Position numbers and translations under genes: made by a program
Shown here: in pieces, positions 8,774-18,310 of the stretch
Layout: the number at the start of each line of letters is the position of its first letter
Numbering within the stretch: the stretch's first letter is position 1
The notes under the pieces: model-generated
Told to the model about the DNA's origin: nothing
Database searches by the model: none
Seen by the model: only the letters and a program-made list of their open reading frames with translations
Source of the DNA: Pedobacter miscanthi
Lineage (GTDB): Bacteria > Bacteroidota > Bacteroidia > Sphingobacteriales > Sphingobacteriaceae
NCBI RefSeq assembly: GCF_003315595.1
Contig: NZ_QNQU01000010.1
Span: forward strand, 153,202 to 217,201
Reading direction: 5' to 3'
Length of the DNA stretch: 64,000 bases

Positions 8774-9232
8774 ATGAAAAAAGTCATCACACAGATTGCC
8801 CAAACCGATGAAAAGATCGCTCCGTTAATTCTGAGAATTACGCTGGCCGTTGTTTTGTGGCCCCATGGCGCTCAGCTATTGCTGGGCTGGTTTGGCGGTG
8901 CCGGATATGCTTCCACTATCGATTATTTTAAAGGTGGCGGACTCCCTTACATTATTGCCTTCTTAGTCATTATGATTCAATTTTTTGGTTCATTGATGGT
9001 TTTTGTCGGGTTATATACCCGCATCGTTGCGATAGCGATACTGATCATGTTCATCGGAATGATCATCACCGCCCATTGGCCTATCGGTTTTTTCATGAAC
9101 TGGACGGGAACGCTCAAAGGTGAAGGTTTTGAATATCACTTACTGGTCATTGGCATCTGCTTATCAATCATTCTTTCCGGATCGGGCAGATTAAGCCTAG
9201 ACGGATTATTCTATAAAATTTCAAACCACTAA
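8774..9232 (+). CDS. DoxX family membrane protein
   Basis: The start is set at MKKVITQIAQTDEKIAPL, 11 bp after the previous stop, giving 152 residues; a longer upstream frame only overlaps the previous gene. Four hydrophobic segments are visible, with the DoxX pattern ILRITLAVVLWPHGAQLLLGW at the start and FGSLMVFVGLYTRIVAIAILIMFIG in the middle. DoxX proteins are integral membrane proteins linked to thiosulfate or thiol oxidation and to resistance to reactive species. Its place between the oxidoreductase and pirin genes fits a redox-stress operon. Confidence 0.9.
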   Translation: MKKVITQIAQTDEKIAPLILRITLAVVLWPHGAQLLLGWFGGAGYASTIDYFKGGGLPYIIAFLVIMIQFFGSLMVFVGLYTRIVAIAILIMFIGMIITAHWPIGFFMNWTGTLKGEGFEYHLLVIGICLSIILSGSGRLSLDGLFYKISNH

Positions 9233-9243
9233 ATATTCATAAA

Positions 9244-10125
9244 ATGAAAAACTTAAATATTTCAGATACCGTAGAAGCATCCTCATCGGGAAACATTTCA
9301 TTTTCTGCAGAGAAGGTCAGAGCCCAGCTTTTTGGAGGCCTGATGGACCCAGTGATAGGCTTTGACCATTTCAAACTCACAAAAGATGTTTTTGGAGCGC
9401 ATCCCCACGCGGGGATGTCGGCGCTGAGCTACCTATTTGAAGATTCGGTTCCTTATCACAACCTGGATTCGATAGGAACAGATGTAATGATTACCCCTGG
9501 TAGTCTGATGTGGACATGGGCAGGCCGCGGCGTTGTACATACCGAATTTCCTGTCCCTGAAGGAAGCGAAGTCCACGGGCTGCAGCTCTTCATTAATATG
9601 CCCGCCAAACAAAAGCAAACAGCGCCGAAGGGAACTTTCATCAATTCACCGGACATTCCCGAAATCATTTCTGCAGGCTTTCGTGTGAGAGTTGTCACAG
9701 GCCGTAGCGGAGCGGTAATCAATCAGGCGGTTATCCCTCAGGACATTACTTTTCTCCATATTTTTTTAACTGGCGAAGAAAGCTTTTCCCATGAGTTGCC
9801 ATCTGGCTGGAATGGAACAGTTTACGTGGTAAACGGAAAAACCGAGCTTGCTGTGGGTGAAGAGAAAAGACTCCTGGAGCAGTCTTCAGTAATATGTTTC
9901 TCTTCCCTTGAAAACCAAAAAGTTACTTTTTCCCCAAATGGCGGATGCCAATTGATCTTCATTTCAGGAGCGCCCCTCAAAGAAGAGATTTTTGCTCACG
10001 GAAGTCTCACAATGGGTTCAAACGATGAACTGGCAAAGGCTATGAGTGACTTCAATGAAGGCCGGATGGGATTCATCAGAATGGAAGACGGGAATAGAAA
10101 AGTGGTTCTTCCGGTATTGAAATAA
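9244..10125 (+). CDS. Pirin family bicupin protein
   Basis: A 293-residue pirin-like protein with the N-terminal cupin seen in MDPVIGFDHFKLTKDVFGAHPHAGMSALSYLFE. His residues of HPHAG and, further on, VVHTEF and EVHGLQLF are the metal ligands of the family. The second, degenerate cupin domain covers about residues 180-290. Some pirins are iron-dependent quercetin dioxygenases and others regulatory proteins; nothing in the sequence decides between them. It follows DoxX by 11 bp and precedes the MocR regulator by 21 bp. Confidence 0.9.
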   Translation: MKNLNISDTVEASSSGNISFSAEKVRAQLFGGLMDPVIGFDHFKLTKDVFGAHPHAGMSALSYLFEDSVPYHNLDSIGTDVMITPGSLMWTWAGRGVVHTEFPVPEGSEVHGLQLFINMPAKQKQTAPKGTFINSPDIPEIISAGFRVRVVTGRSGAVINQAVIPQDITFLHIFLTGEESFSHELPSGWNGTVYVVNGKTELAVGEEKRLLEQSSVICFSSLENQKVTFSPNGGCQLIFISGAPLKEEIFAHGSLTMGSNDELAKAMSDFNEGRMGFIRMEDGNRKVVLPVLK

Positions 10126-10146
10126 ATTATTTTACAGGAGGTCATT

Positions 10147-11652
10147 ATGCTACCGTTTCAGACACTGATTGCTACTAGTAAGGAAAGTCCCTTACCCATA
10201 TTCAGGCAGATTACCGATAGACTGGTCGAACTTGTCCGTGCCGGTATGTTGAAGCCTGGCGTGTTCCTACCCGGAACACGCCAGATGGGTGAACTGCTAC
10301 TGGTCAACCGCAAGACGGTGATTAAGGTTTATGAGGAATTGCTTGCACAGAACTGGTTGGAATCTGAGCCAAGAAAAGGCTATCGGGTGACCGCTAATCT
10401 ACCTGAAACACGGCCCCGGAGCTTTCAGCCTGGTCCATCCTATTTCCAAAAAAACTATAAATATCAACAAAACGTAATGCCCCATCTCGATGGTGAACAG
10501 CGGCTTAAGTTTTCCGACATACTCATTGATGACGGTTATCCTGATCCAAGACTTTCACCCTACCGGGAAATGAACCGCGTATATAGCGAGCAGACAACTG
10601 TCACCGCACAGAAACAGCTGCTGCCCTACCGGCCACAAGGAGGCTTGCGAACACTTAAATCAGCGGCAAGTGAGCTGCTGAATGATTCAAGGGGGCTCAA
10701 CATATCTTCAGATGAAATCGTGATTACAAGAGGTGGCCAAATGCCTTTGTACATCACCGCAAGCGTGCTAATAAAGCCCGGCGATAAAATTGCGGTAGCA
10801 AAGATCAACGATCCAATGGCCAGCCAGATCCTGGAACATGCCGGAGGAGAGTTGATTAGAATCCGGCATTGTGAAGACGGCATAGATTTGGATGATCTCG
10901 AAAAAACACTCCAGATCCATCGCATTACGCTCCTGCACATCCAGCCCCACAACCAGTACCCTACCGGAGCGGTGATGAGCGCTGAAAAGAGAAGAAAACT
11001 GTTGGCGCTGATTCGGACCTATAATTTTTGGGTAATAGAAGAAGATCTGGGTTACGATTTTGATTTTGAAAGTAAGCCCATTTTACCCCTGGCAAGCGCA
11101 GACCATGGAGGAAAGCTTATCTATATCGGTAACTTTGACCGCACGATTTCCCGTTCAATAAAACTGGGATTTTTAATTGCCTGTCCTGAAATACTGGCCA
11201 GGGCATCATACCTTCAAGGGCTTATGGATCACCACGGGGAGGTTGAAATGGAAACCATGCTTTGCAAAATGATCATCAGTGGTGATTTCGACAGGCACCT
11301 GATCAAGAGTAAGAAATTATACAACCAGAGATGCAATATACTCTGTGAACAACTCATGGCTAAACTCGGGAATGTGCTGAGCTTCAGCAGGCCTAAAGCA
11401 GGTTTGGGATTATGGCTTAAATTCAGAGAAAACTTTCCGTTGGACAAATTCCTAAAAGCGACCTCAAGACAGGGACTTTTTTGGGAATACGGGCATCATG
11501 TAGATAACAGTCTAAGGTTCGGTTTTGCATCCTTGAGTGAAAAAGATATCAAACGAGCGGTAGAGATTATGCACAACTGCACCCTCAACCTCTCTGAATC
11601 CAAGATATGCCGGCACAGTGATTTTCCACAAATCAAGGCAATGACAGCTTAA
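10147..11652 (+). CDS. MocR/PdxR-type transcriptional regulator (GntR HTH + aminotransferase fold)
   Basis: A 501-residue protein. Residues 1-80 form a GntR winged helix (FRQITDRLVELVRAGMLKPGVFLPGTRQMGELLLVNRKTVIKVYEEL) and the rest a class I aminotransferase fold (YRPQGGLRTLKSAASELL; VITRGGQM; VIEEDLGYDFDF). A good Shine-Dalgarno, AGGAGG, lies just before the ATG, unusual in this phylum. The segment that normally carries the PLP-binding Lys (G-T-F-S-K-T) reads G-N-F-D-R-T, so position 332 is Arg. The protein may no longer form a Schiff base and could sense another ligand. As last gene of the oxidoreductase-pirin run it may control that run. Confidence 0.9.
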   Translation: MLPFQTLIATSKESPLPIFRQITDRLVELVRAGMLKPGVFLPGTRQMGELLLVNRKTVIKVYEELLAQNWLESEPRKGYRVTANLPETRPRSFQPGPSYFQKNYKYQQNVMPHLDGEQRLKFSDILIDDGYPDPRLSPYREMNRVYSEQTTVTAQKQLLPYRPQGGLRTLKSAASELLNDSRGLNISSDEIVITRGGQMPLYITASVLIKPGDKIAVAKINDPMASQILEHAGGELIRIRHCEDGIDLDDLEKTLQIHRITLLHIQPHNQYPTGAVMSAEKRRKLLALIRTYNFWVIEEDLGYDFDFESKPILPLASADHGGKLIYIGNFDRTISRSIKLGFLIACPEILARASYLQGLMDHHGEVEMETMLCKMIISGDFDRHLIKSKKLYNQRCNILCEQLMAKLGNVLSFSRPKAGLGLWLKFRENFPLDKFLKATSRQGLFWEYGHHVDNSLRFGFASLSEKDIKRAVEIMHNCTLNLSESKICRHSDFPQIKAMTA

Positions 11653-11755
11653 TTCAATAATCATAGCTGACCGGGCGCTATACGGATTAACTCATTTTTC
11701 TTGTAACTTAGTATCGGGCTTTCCGAACATTCTCCAATCTGATAAAATAAAAAAC

Positions 11756-14473
11756 ATGGAAAAACCTCCCAAGGAGTCTGCAACTCACCAACCGGTTTCA
11801 AAAAATCCTGGCCTGTCCCAAAAGGGGGAAGCTATAACTCCGCAAATAAGCGAGAGCTCAAATGAAATTGAAAGTTTGAAAAGAGAGCGCGATATCATTC
11901 TGACCCTTAGTAATGATATCACCAAGGTACGTAACAAGACTGATCTGATCAATGTATTTTCCTCCAGGATAAAAAAGCTGTTCTACTTCAGTCATATCAC
12001 CATAACCCTTATTGATGAGAAAAGGGAACATTATTATCCTTTTCTTCTGGACCCTTCAGGGATTATCCAGGATCATCCATCCTACAAAAAACTTTCGGTC
12101 GCCAATTTCAACCTGCACGAACCGTATATTCAAAGTGTACTCAACAGTGATGAACCTGTTAGTTTTCTACTCGATGAAATTATAGATGACCCGAAGATTC
12201 CTCCATACATGAATATAAATTATGATGGTGGTATCCGCGAAATTCTGGTCACACCATTGACCACCAAAGAGGAAACGATAGGATTTATTAATATTTATGC
12301 CATCCAGGCCGGAAAATTCACCAACCAGCTCCGGCAGGTTATGATTGGCATTTCTCCTTTGCTTGCCAATATTGTCGCCCACATTATAACCAATGAGCAG
12401 ATAGAACAACGGGAATTCACCAATAAAGTCCTGTTATCTCTGAGTAATGATCTGGCTACCTCGCGCAACCGAAAGGAAGTCGTCAAAGTACTAAACAATG
12501 GCCTTCGCAAACTATTTGAGTTTTCGCATAGCCTGATCACTGTCTCGGATGATGAGCGCAAAACATATTCTGCTTTTGCACTCGACACGGAATCCCGTTC
12601 TGAAGAAAAATCAAAATACATTAAAGCTATTGCTGAGCCAAATTCCATCGAAGATGGGATATACAACGTGGCCTCACACTCTTACCATGCTGTGGTATTT
12701 GATATGAAGGCCCAGGATTTGCGAAAAACCCCGCTCTGGTTCAGATTGAACTATGCAGTCGGTTCCAGGGAGATGTTAATAAAGATGCTTCCAAACGCAG
12801 ATTTGAAAAAATTCGCACTTGTACTTTTCGCGGATGAAACGGGCACTTTTGATGATCGGGTTGTAGAAATTATTGAACGCATATCAAGTCCGCTTTCCGG
12901 TATAGTGAGAAATATATCTTCAAATGAAAATATCCAGAAAAAAGAGAAAGAAAAGGCATTTCTTTTGGATTTCGCTGAAGATATTGCTGCGGTGAGAAAA
13001 AAGGATGATTTAGAAGCGTCAATATCGAGTGTACTGGACCGCATGCTTGGCATCCGGCTTTCGATGATCCGCGTAATCGATGATGCGGGAGAACTGCTCG
13101 AGCCGTATATGTATGATGAGCGAATGTTTGGCAATGGCAATGAGGAATTCAAAAAACAGGCCTCGCAGAAAATCCCGGTCAGTGAAGTACTGAGCGCGAG
13201 GGTATTGCAACAAAAAGAGCCCGTAATTTTCAATATCGTAGAAGAAGAAGCAAAAGGCAATAATTCCCCTTACATTAAATTCTGGAAGAATGCCGGATTC
13301 AGTAATGCTTTCGGTGCGGCCTTGAGAGTAGGTAATAAAAATTTCGGTACGCTGTGGCTTATGATCGACGATATCAACATGACCTTGCTAAAAGGGCTGT
13401 GTGCCCAGATTTCAATCGCAATATCCAACATCCTGGCAAATGAAAAAATCTGGAACTATAAACAGAAACTGGAAATCGAGAATACACATCTTCATGAACA
13501 GATTCGCGGCCTATATAACTTTTCTGAAATTATTGGAGAAGGTGCAGCCATGCAAAATGTTTACCACATGATGTCAGCGGTCAGCGACTCGGCCACAACG
13601 GTACTTATACATGGGGAAACCGGCACAGGTAAAGAACTTATTGCCAGGGCCGTACACAATGCCTCTCCACGAAACAAAAAAATCATGATCAAGATAAATT
13701 GTGCGGCATTGCCGCCCCACTTAATTGAGAGTGAATTATTTGGACATGAAAAGGGCGCCTTTACCGGTGCATATGAAAAGAGGATCGGAAAATTTGAACT
13801 GGCACATGGCGGCACGTTATTTCTGGATGAAATCGGCGAACTTCCGTTGGAACTCCAGGTGAAAATGTTGAGGGTACTGCAGGAAAGAGAGTTTGAGCGG
13901 ATTGGAGGAAAGGAAACATTGAAAGTTGACGTCAGGATTATTGCTGCCACCAACAGAAACCTTGCTGTAGAGGTAGGCGCTGGTAAATTTCGATCGGATC
14001 TGTTTTACAGATTAAACGTTTTTCCGATTACTTTACCCCCATTACGCGACCGCCGGGAAGATGTTGAACCCCTCACCCGATTCTTTATCACCAGATATAG
14101 TAAGAAAACAGGGATTGGAGTTAATTCGATATCTCCGAAAGCATTATCCGATCTGGAGAATTATTCCTGGCCAGGTAATATCAGAGAGCTGGAACACCTG
14201 ATTGAGCGGAGTATTTTATTGTCAAGCAGCAGTACCATACAGTCAGTACATCTTCCCAAGGTAATTCCAGAAGATGCTATCGGGCATGAAGTTTATATGG
14301 GGCAGACCCTGGAGGAGATTGAGCGGTTCCACATCATTGAAATGCTCAAATCCTGCAAAGGCAAAATATCCGGTCCAACCGGAGCCGCTGAAGTCCTGGG
14401 GATCCCCCCTTCAACACTTCATTCCAAGATGAAAAAACTTGGAATTACCCGGGCGGATTATTTTCCGGTATAA
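11756..14473 (+). CDS. Sigma-54-dependent activator with GAF sensor domains
   Basis: A 905-residue enhancer-binding protein. Residues about 45-570 contain three similar GAF-like units, each beginning with a phrase such as ILTLSNDITKVRNKTDLINV, LLSLSNDLATSRNRKEVVKV or LLDFAEDIAAVRKKDDLEAS. The AAA+ domain follows: Walker A HGETGTGKE near residue 618, the sigma-54 contact loop GAFTGA at 667-672, Walker B GGTLFLDEIGELP, and RIIAATNR. The C-terminus has a Fis-type HTH (GAAEVLGIPPSTLHSKMKKL). All parts needed for sigma-54 activation are present. Three tandem GAF units suggest sensing of small molecules or redox cues. No obvious -24/-12 promoter was found beside it, so the target is unknown. Confidence 0.92.
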   Translation: MEKPPKESATHQPVSKNPGLSQKGEAITPQISESSNEIESLKRERDIILTLSNDITKVRNKTDLINVFSSRIKKLFYFSHITITLIDEKREHYYPFLLDPSGIIQDHPSYKKLSVANFNLHEPYIQSVLNSDEPVSFLLDEIIDDPKIPPYMNINYDGGIREILVTPLTTKEETIGFINIYAIQAGKFTNQLRQVMIGISPLLANIVAHIITNEQIEQREFTNKVLLSLSNDLATSRNRKEVVKVLNNGLRKLFEFSHSLITVSDDERKTYSAFALDTESRSEEKSKYIKAIAEPNSIEDGIYNVASHSYHAVVFDMKAQDLRKTPLWFRLNYAVGSREMLIKMLPNADLKKFALVLFADETGTFDDRVVEIIERISSPLSGIVRNISSNENIQKKEKEKAFLLDFAEDIAAVRKKDDLEASISSVLDRMLGIRLSMIRVIDDAGELLEPYMYDERMFGNGNEEFKKQASQKIPVSEVLSARVLQQKEPVIFNIVEEEAKGNNSPYIKFWKNAGFSNAFGAALRVGNKNFGTLWLMIDDINMTLLKGLCAQISIAISNILANEKIWNYKQKLEIENTHLHEQIRGLYNFSEIIGEGAAMQNVYHMMSAVSDSATTVLIHGETGTGKELIARAVHNASPRNKKIMIKINCAALPPHLIESELFGHEKGAFTGAYEKRIGKFELAHGGTLFLDEIGELPLELQVKMLRVLQEREFERIGGKETLKVDVRIIAATNRNLAVEVGAGKFRSDLFYRLNVFPITLPPLRDRREDVEPLTRFFITRYSKKTGIGVNSISPKALSDLENYSWPGNIRELEHLIERSILLSSSSTIQSVHLPKVIPEDAIGHEVYMGQTLEEIERFHIIEMLKSCKGKISGPTGAAEVLGIPPSTLHSKMKKLGITRADYFPV

Positions 14474-14728
14474 CATCCTAAATGTGAAGCGTATGTTAAA
14501 CGCGATCAGAACATTTTATGACAAAAGTGATTACCAAAAGGATCACTTTGTTGTTTGGAAAGACTTGGCATTTCGTCAATTGAGAAATATCCGCGGTATT
14601 TCGTTTCAATAGAAAGCACGCAACAAAAACACAAACAACTGAAAAACAACACATTACAACAATAGGCATAGTTATTAGGGCAATGCTGTATCCTGCCAAA
14701 TAGATGAGCAGGAGCAAACGCTAATAAT

Positions 14729-15634
14729 ATGATGTCAAACCAAAATGAACGGTTCAGGCCGGCATTGTCTGGGACAAGCCTATACGGCCCATTCAGCAGC
14801 CAGGAATCCCTCGATGAGGAATATAATGTCGAGAAGGCCGTAGCTGATTTCCCGGGATATATTAAATATTACCAGCAGGCCAGTGTTAGGGCCCGGAATG
14901 TTTTAACAAACAGGCAGATCCTGAAATTCGGACCAACCTCTGCAGAGCGCCTCACAATTTATCCGGGAGTCTCAGCTGAAGCTCCTGTTTTTTTATTCGT
15001 TCACGGCGGATACTGGAGGATGGGTGCAGCAGAAGATTTCGATTTCATTGCAACCGGTCCCCTTGAAGCGGGATTTACCGTGGTCGTAATCAATTATGAA
15101 TTGGCTCCTAAAGTCACCATTCCAGAGATTATCCGTCAGGTAAGGGCCTCGATAGCCTGGACAGCCAATAATATCAAAAATTTTAATGGCAACGCAAAAC
15201 AGCTATTTATTGGCGGACATTCAGCAGGAGCTCATCTTGCAGCAATGAGTTCGCTTACCAACTGGTCAGATTACGATCTAGCAGCCGATACGGTAAAGGG
15301 TGTTCTGGCGGTCAGCGGCTTATACGACCTGGAACCAGTCTCGCATAGTTTTATTCAACCAGCGATCAGAATAAGCGCAGATCAGATCCTTTACTCCAGC
15401 CCAATCCGGCTGATCAAACCAAGCGTGGTACCCATTACGGTAAGCTGGGGATCCCTGGAAACCAGGGCTTTCAGGTTACAATCGGATAACTACCTGAACA
15501 CCTGGCGCAGCGCAGGAAACCTTGGCCTTTCTTTGATTGTGGAAGGCGCCGACCACTTCAGTATCCTTAAGGAGTTTGAAACCAAAAACGGCCTGCTGAC
15601 CAGTGCGCTCACTGGACTACTTCAAAACCTATAA
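14729..15634 (+). CDS. Alpha/beta hydrolase (kynurenine formamidase/esterase-like)
   Basis: A 301-residue hydrolase. The oxyanion motif HGGYW starts at residue 92 and the nucleophile elbow GHSAGAHLAAM has its Ser at residue 165; GADHFSIL near residue 275 supplies the catalytic His. HGGYW followed by RMGAAEDFD is characteristic of the kynurenine formamidase-like branch of carboxylesterases. No other tryptophan-degradation gene is present, so the substrate is not known. Two ATG codons are adjacent at the start. It is followed 45 bp later by a DUF5996 gene in the same direction. Confidence 0.85.
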   Translation: MMSNQNERFRPALSGTSLYGPFSSQESLDEEYNVEKAVADFPGYIKYYQQASVRARNVLTNRQILKFGPTSAERLTIYPGVSAEAPVFLFVHGGYWRMGAAEDFDFIATGPLEAGFTVVVINYELAPKVTIPEIIRQVRASIAWTANNIKNFNGNAKQLFIGGHSAGAHLAAMSSLTNWSDYDLAADTVKGVLAVSGLYDLEPVSHSFIQPAIRISADQILYSSPIRLIKPSVVPITVSWGSLETRAFRLQSDNYLNTWRSAGNLGLSLIVEGADHFSILKEFETKNGLLTSALTGLLQNL

Positions 15635-15679
15635 ACCGGCACAACAACAAAGTTATTAATATTTTAAAATTAGACTAAA

Positions 15680-16594
15680 ATGAAAAAACAATGGCCAGTG
15701 CTATCTTATGAAAAAGGCAGGAAAACTTACGATACCCTTCAGCTTTTCACCCAGATGGCAGGCAAAATTAAACTTGCAACCATGCCCTGGGCAAACCACT
15801 CCTGGAACGTTACCCTGCATATTACCACAAGTGGATTTACAACCCAGACAATGCCCTATGGGGATATGAATTTTCAGATTGATTTCGATCTGATCGAGCA
15901 CATGCTCAAGATTTCTACCAGTAAAGGTGATCTGAGTCAACTCAGTCTGGAAAATACCTCAGTTGCAGGATTTTATAATACCTTATTTACCGCGTTAAAA
16001 GAGCTTGGTATAGAGATCGATATTATGACATTACCTTCCGAAATTGTGGATCCGATACCTTTTGAGCTTGACGAACTGCATAACACTTATGAGCGCGAGC
16101 ATGCAAGCGCCTTTCATCTTGCGCTTCTTCAGATTCAGGAAGTTTTTATGATTCACCGCAGCAGCTTCAGCGGCAAAAGTAGCCCCATCCATTTTTTCTG
16201 GGGGGGATTTGATCTCTCGCTGGCATATTTCTCCGGAAAGCGTGCTCCGCATCATCCTGGAAAAATGGTGGGCATGCCTGACTGGGTACTACAGGATGCT
16301 TATTCCCATGAAGTCAGGGACGCAGGTTTCTGGTCTGGAAATGATGGCCTGCCTGAAGCGGCCTTCTATTGTTATCTCTATCCTGAACCAGATGGATATA
16401 AAACCGGAAAAGTGGAACCTTACGAAGCCTACTACCACCAAACACTGGGAGAGTACATACTTCCATACTCCGCTGTCCAGGAGTCTGAAGATCCTCAGGA
16501 GAAACTATTGGCCTTTCTGAATAGTACCTATCAGATAGGTGCAACCCTAGCAGGATGGGATCCTGACTTTACAGTCCCGGTTCCAAAAGCCTAA
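15680..16594 (+). CDS. DUF5996 family protein
   Basis: A 304-residue protein that matches my memory of DUF5996: WPVLSYEKGRKTYDTLQLFTQ at the start, MPWANHSWNVTLHIT, and a later segment with HFFWGGFDLSLAYFSGKRAP followed by a run of Asp, His and aromatic residues (HEVRDAGFWSG; AAFYCYLYPEPDGY). It has no signal peptide and appears cytosolic. The function of the family is not established. The gene ends before a strong rho-independent terminator. Confidence 0.8.
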   Translation: MKKQWPVLSYEKGRKTYDTLQLFTQMAGKIKLATMPWANHSWNVTLHITTSGFTTQTMPYGDMNFQIDFDLIEHMLKISTSKGDLSQLSLENTSVAGFYNTLFTALKELGIEIDIMTLPSEIVDPIPFELDELHNTYEREHASAFHLALLQIQEVFMIHRSSFSGKSSPIHFFWGGFDLSLAYFSGKRAPHHPGKMVGMPDWVLQDAYSHEVRDAGFWSGNDGLPEAAFYCYLYPEPDGYKTGKVEPYEAYYHQTLGEYILPYSAVQESEDPQEKLLAFLNSTYQIGATLAGWDPDFTVPVPKA

Positions 16595-16673
16595 GCCAAA
16601 AAAACAGCAATTCAATAACGCTGATCCACAGGCAGAATCTAAGCGTTACCTTTATAAAACTGAAGGCAAAAAG

Positions 16674-16713
16674 AATGGCAATTTCCATAAACAGAAATTG
16701 CCATTTTTTTTTG
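16674..16713 (+). terminator. Rho-independent terminator after DUF5996 gene
   Basis: A perfect 11-bp stem: left arm aatggcaattt (16674-16684), a 10-nt loop and right arm aaattgccatt (16695-16705), followed by a run of T. It ends the hydrolase/DUF5996 transcript. Confidence 0.9.
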
Positions 16714-16758
16714 TGCAGCACATCCAATACGATCAGGCAGCTTCTAGAAAAATTATAC

Positions 16759-17031
16759 CTAATATTCTGAAAATATCTCATGCTCGTAACACCATAACCA
16801 ACGCTCACCACTTTCGGCAGAGCTGACTGTAGGATGGCCGGAATGATGAAAGTGAGCGGTCATGTGCTGGTTTGGAGAAGAGTCACAGCATAGCGTTACC
16901 CCACAAGTCTGACAGGTCCTTAAGTGAAGCCATCTTCCTCCGATCTTCGCACACGCTTCACATACGTGCGAGCTTGCCTGTTTTAAAATTTTGATCTTTT
17001 CTATATCCGTACAGATAGTTTGGTTTTCCAT
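16759..17031 (-). CDS. UBP-type zinc finger protein
   Basis: A 90-residue protein made of one zf-UBP domain. Visible ligands are CEAC (first pair), CQTCGVTLCC (second set), and the His cluster HMTAHFHHSGHP, followed by WLWCYEHEIF. In eukaryotes this domain binds ubiquitin; the bacterial stand-alone versions of about 90 residues have no known role. The gene is alone and faces the DUF5996 gene across the terminator, which lies beyond its stop. Confidence 0.88.
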   Translation of the reverse strand: MENQTICTDIEKIKILKQASSHVCEACAKIGGRWLHLRTCQTCGVTLCCDSSPNQHMTAHFHHSGHPTVSSAESGERWLWCYEHEIFSEY

Positions 17032-17513
17032 GGCATTGCTTTGTTAATAGTTTATAAATAATAGGTATATATGATTTTCATGACAATATTTAATATTCCA
17101 TGAGCTTTAAATGTAAGCTTACTTACCAAAAGATATAAGGGTGCTGGCTGATTGTTTTTCATAATAATTCATCTTAACATGCCGCTGATAATTCAAAGCG
17201 CAGACCAAAGACACAACAAACTGATTAAAAGATACTTACACACACCCAACAACCCTTATGAGTACTATATATCGTCAAAGCTCCTTTTTGGCAGTCGATA
17301 TATAGCGAAGGGGTACCTTACCTCTTTTACAAACAGAATAACCTCCAATGCAACTGACCTATCTCAAAGGTTATCAAACAATCCCAGATTGTCAGTTGTC
17401 AAGTGAATTAACCAGCTGGACCATTTCAAAATCGGAACCTTGGACCAATTTACCCTAATCCAGGTCAGGTAATTTTGCAGGAGCATCGCTGATGGTGCCT
17501 TAAAAATTTTATT
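17032..17513. promoter_or_regulatory. Gene-free stretch with paired inverted repeat
   Basis: No credible gene is present; a plus frame at 17152-17406 has biased, unconvincing composition. A perfect 10-bp inverted repeat, ctatatatcg (17265-17274) and cgatatatag (17296-17305), is separated by 21 nt and lies about 210 bp before the cupin gene. It could be a two-site operator or an RNA hairpin. Confidence 0.45.
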
Positions 17514-17939
17514 ATGAAAAAAATCGCCTTAGGAATAAGCCTGCTGTTAGCAGGATTTTCATTAACATCTAAAGCCCAGCACTCGGACCCTACCAAGACC
17601 ATAACCCAATCACCACTCGCGGTAGTATTCAGTAAAACATTAAAGACCGACAAAATTGATAATCAGGAAATCAGGCTAGTGCTGGTAAAATTTGCACCAG
17701 GTGAAATCTCAGGTGCGCACAGACATCCGATACCTGCAATCGCTTACGTATTGGAGGGGGAGATTGAATCGACCTTTGACGGAAAAGTAAAACGCTTTAA
17801 AAAAGGAGAATCTTTCTATGAAGACCCTAATCTTTTACACGCAGCCACCAAAAACATGAGCAAAACCAAACCTGCGGCACTTTTGGTATATTTCATCGGG
17901 GACCCGAAGAAACCATTCATCACTACTGATCATAAATAG
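17514..17939 (+). CDS. Exported cupin domain protein
   Basis: A 141-residue protein with a signal peptide (MKKIALGISLLLAGFSLTSKAQ) and one cupin domain. The metal-binding motifs are GEISGAHRHPIPAIAYVLEGEIE (H-x-H plus Glu) and, near the end, FYEDPNLLHAATKN (His). Family members of this size act as small periplasmic sensors, isomerases or dioxygenases; the substrate is unknown. It is first in an apparent operon with the ArsC-family pseudogene (2-bp gap) and the NAD(P)-binding protein gene. Confidence 0.87.
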   Translation: MKKIALGISLLLAGFSLTSKAQHSDPTKTITQSPLAVVFSKTLKTDKIDNQEIRLVLVKFAPGEISGAHRHPIPAIAYVLEGEIESTFDGKVKRFKKGESFYEDPNLLHAATKNMSKTKPAALLVYFIGDPKKPFITTDHK

Positions 17940-17941
17940 CC

Positions 17942-18298
17942 ATGTTGGTCATCTATGGCATAACAACCTGCCGTCAAACCCAGAAAGCTTTGGCCTGGCT
18001 GAGGAAAAACAATATAGATTTCATTTTCCATGACTACAAAAAAATAGGCATCACCGAAGATAAGCTCTCGGAATGAGACAATAAAGTAGGCTATGATATA
18101 TTTTTTAACAAAAAGGGATCAGCATACAAACAACTGGATAGTAAGGCAAAAGAGGGGCTTAAAAAGAAAGCCGATATACTTGCCATGCTTCACAGCAATC
18201 CCCTGCTCATCAAAAGACCGGCAATAGAGGACGGAGATTTCCTATATTTTGGATTTGACGAGACCAGTTGCGAAAATCACTTTTTCCATCAACCCTAA
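17942..18298 (+). pseudogene. ArsC/Spx-family reductase interrupted by one in-frame TGA
   Basis: Reading from ATG at 17942 gives 118 codons before a stop at 18296-18298, with one TGA at codon 45 (18074-18076). The start, MLVIYGITTCRQTQKALAWL, has the thioredoxin-like strand and Cys10 of the ArsC/Spx family; the end has NKKGSAYKQLDSKAKEG and NPLLIKRPAIEDGDFLYFGF, the family's C-terminal signature with the conserved Arg after LIK. The TGA falls where relatives often have Trp, so a TGG-to-TGA change is the simplest explanation. Everything else is intact, so the mutation is recent, or the codon is read through. Neither half alone should be functional. Confidence 0.88.
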
Positions 18299-18310
18299 TA
18301 AAGATAAAAT

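Noticed and set aside
14474..14728. Imperfect hairpin acaaaagtgat/atcactttgt after the sigma-54 activator gene
   Set aside because: One bulged base and a poor T run; too weak to call a terminator.
17152..17406. 84-codon plus-strand frame between UBP finger and cupin genes
   Set aside because: The composition is unlike a protein and the inverted repeat at 17265-17305 lies inside it; no ribosome-binding site or neighbour support.
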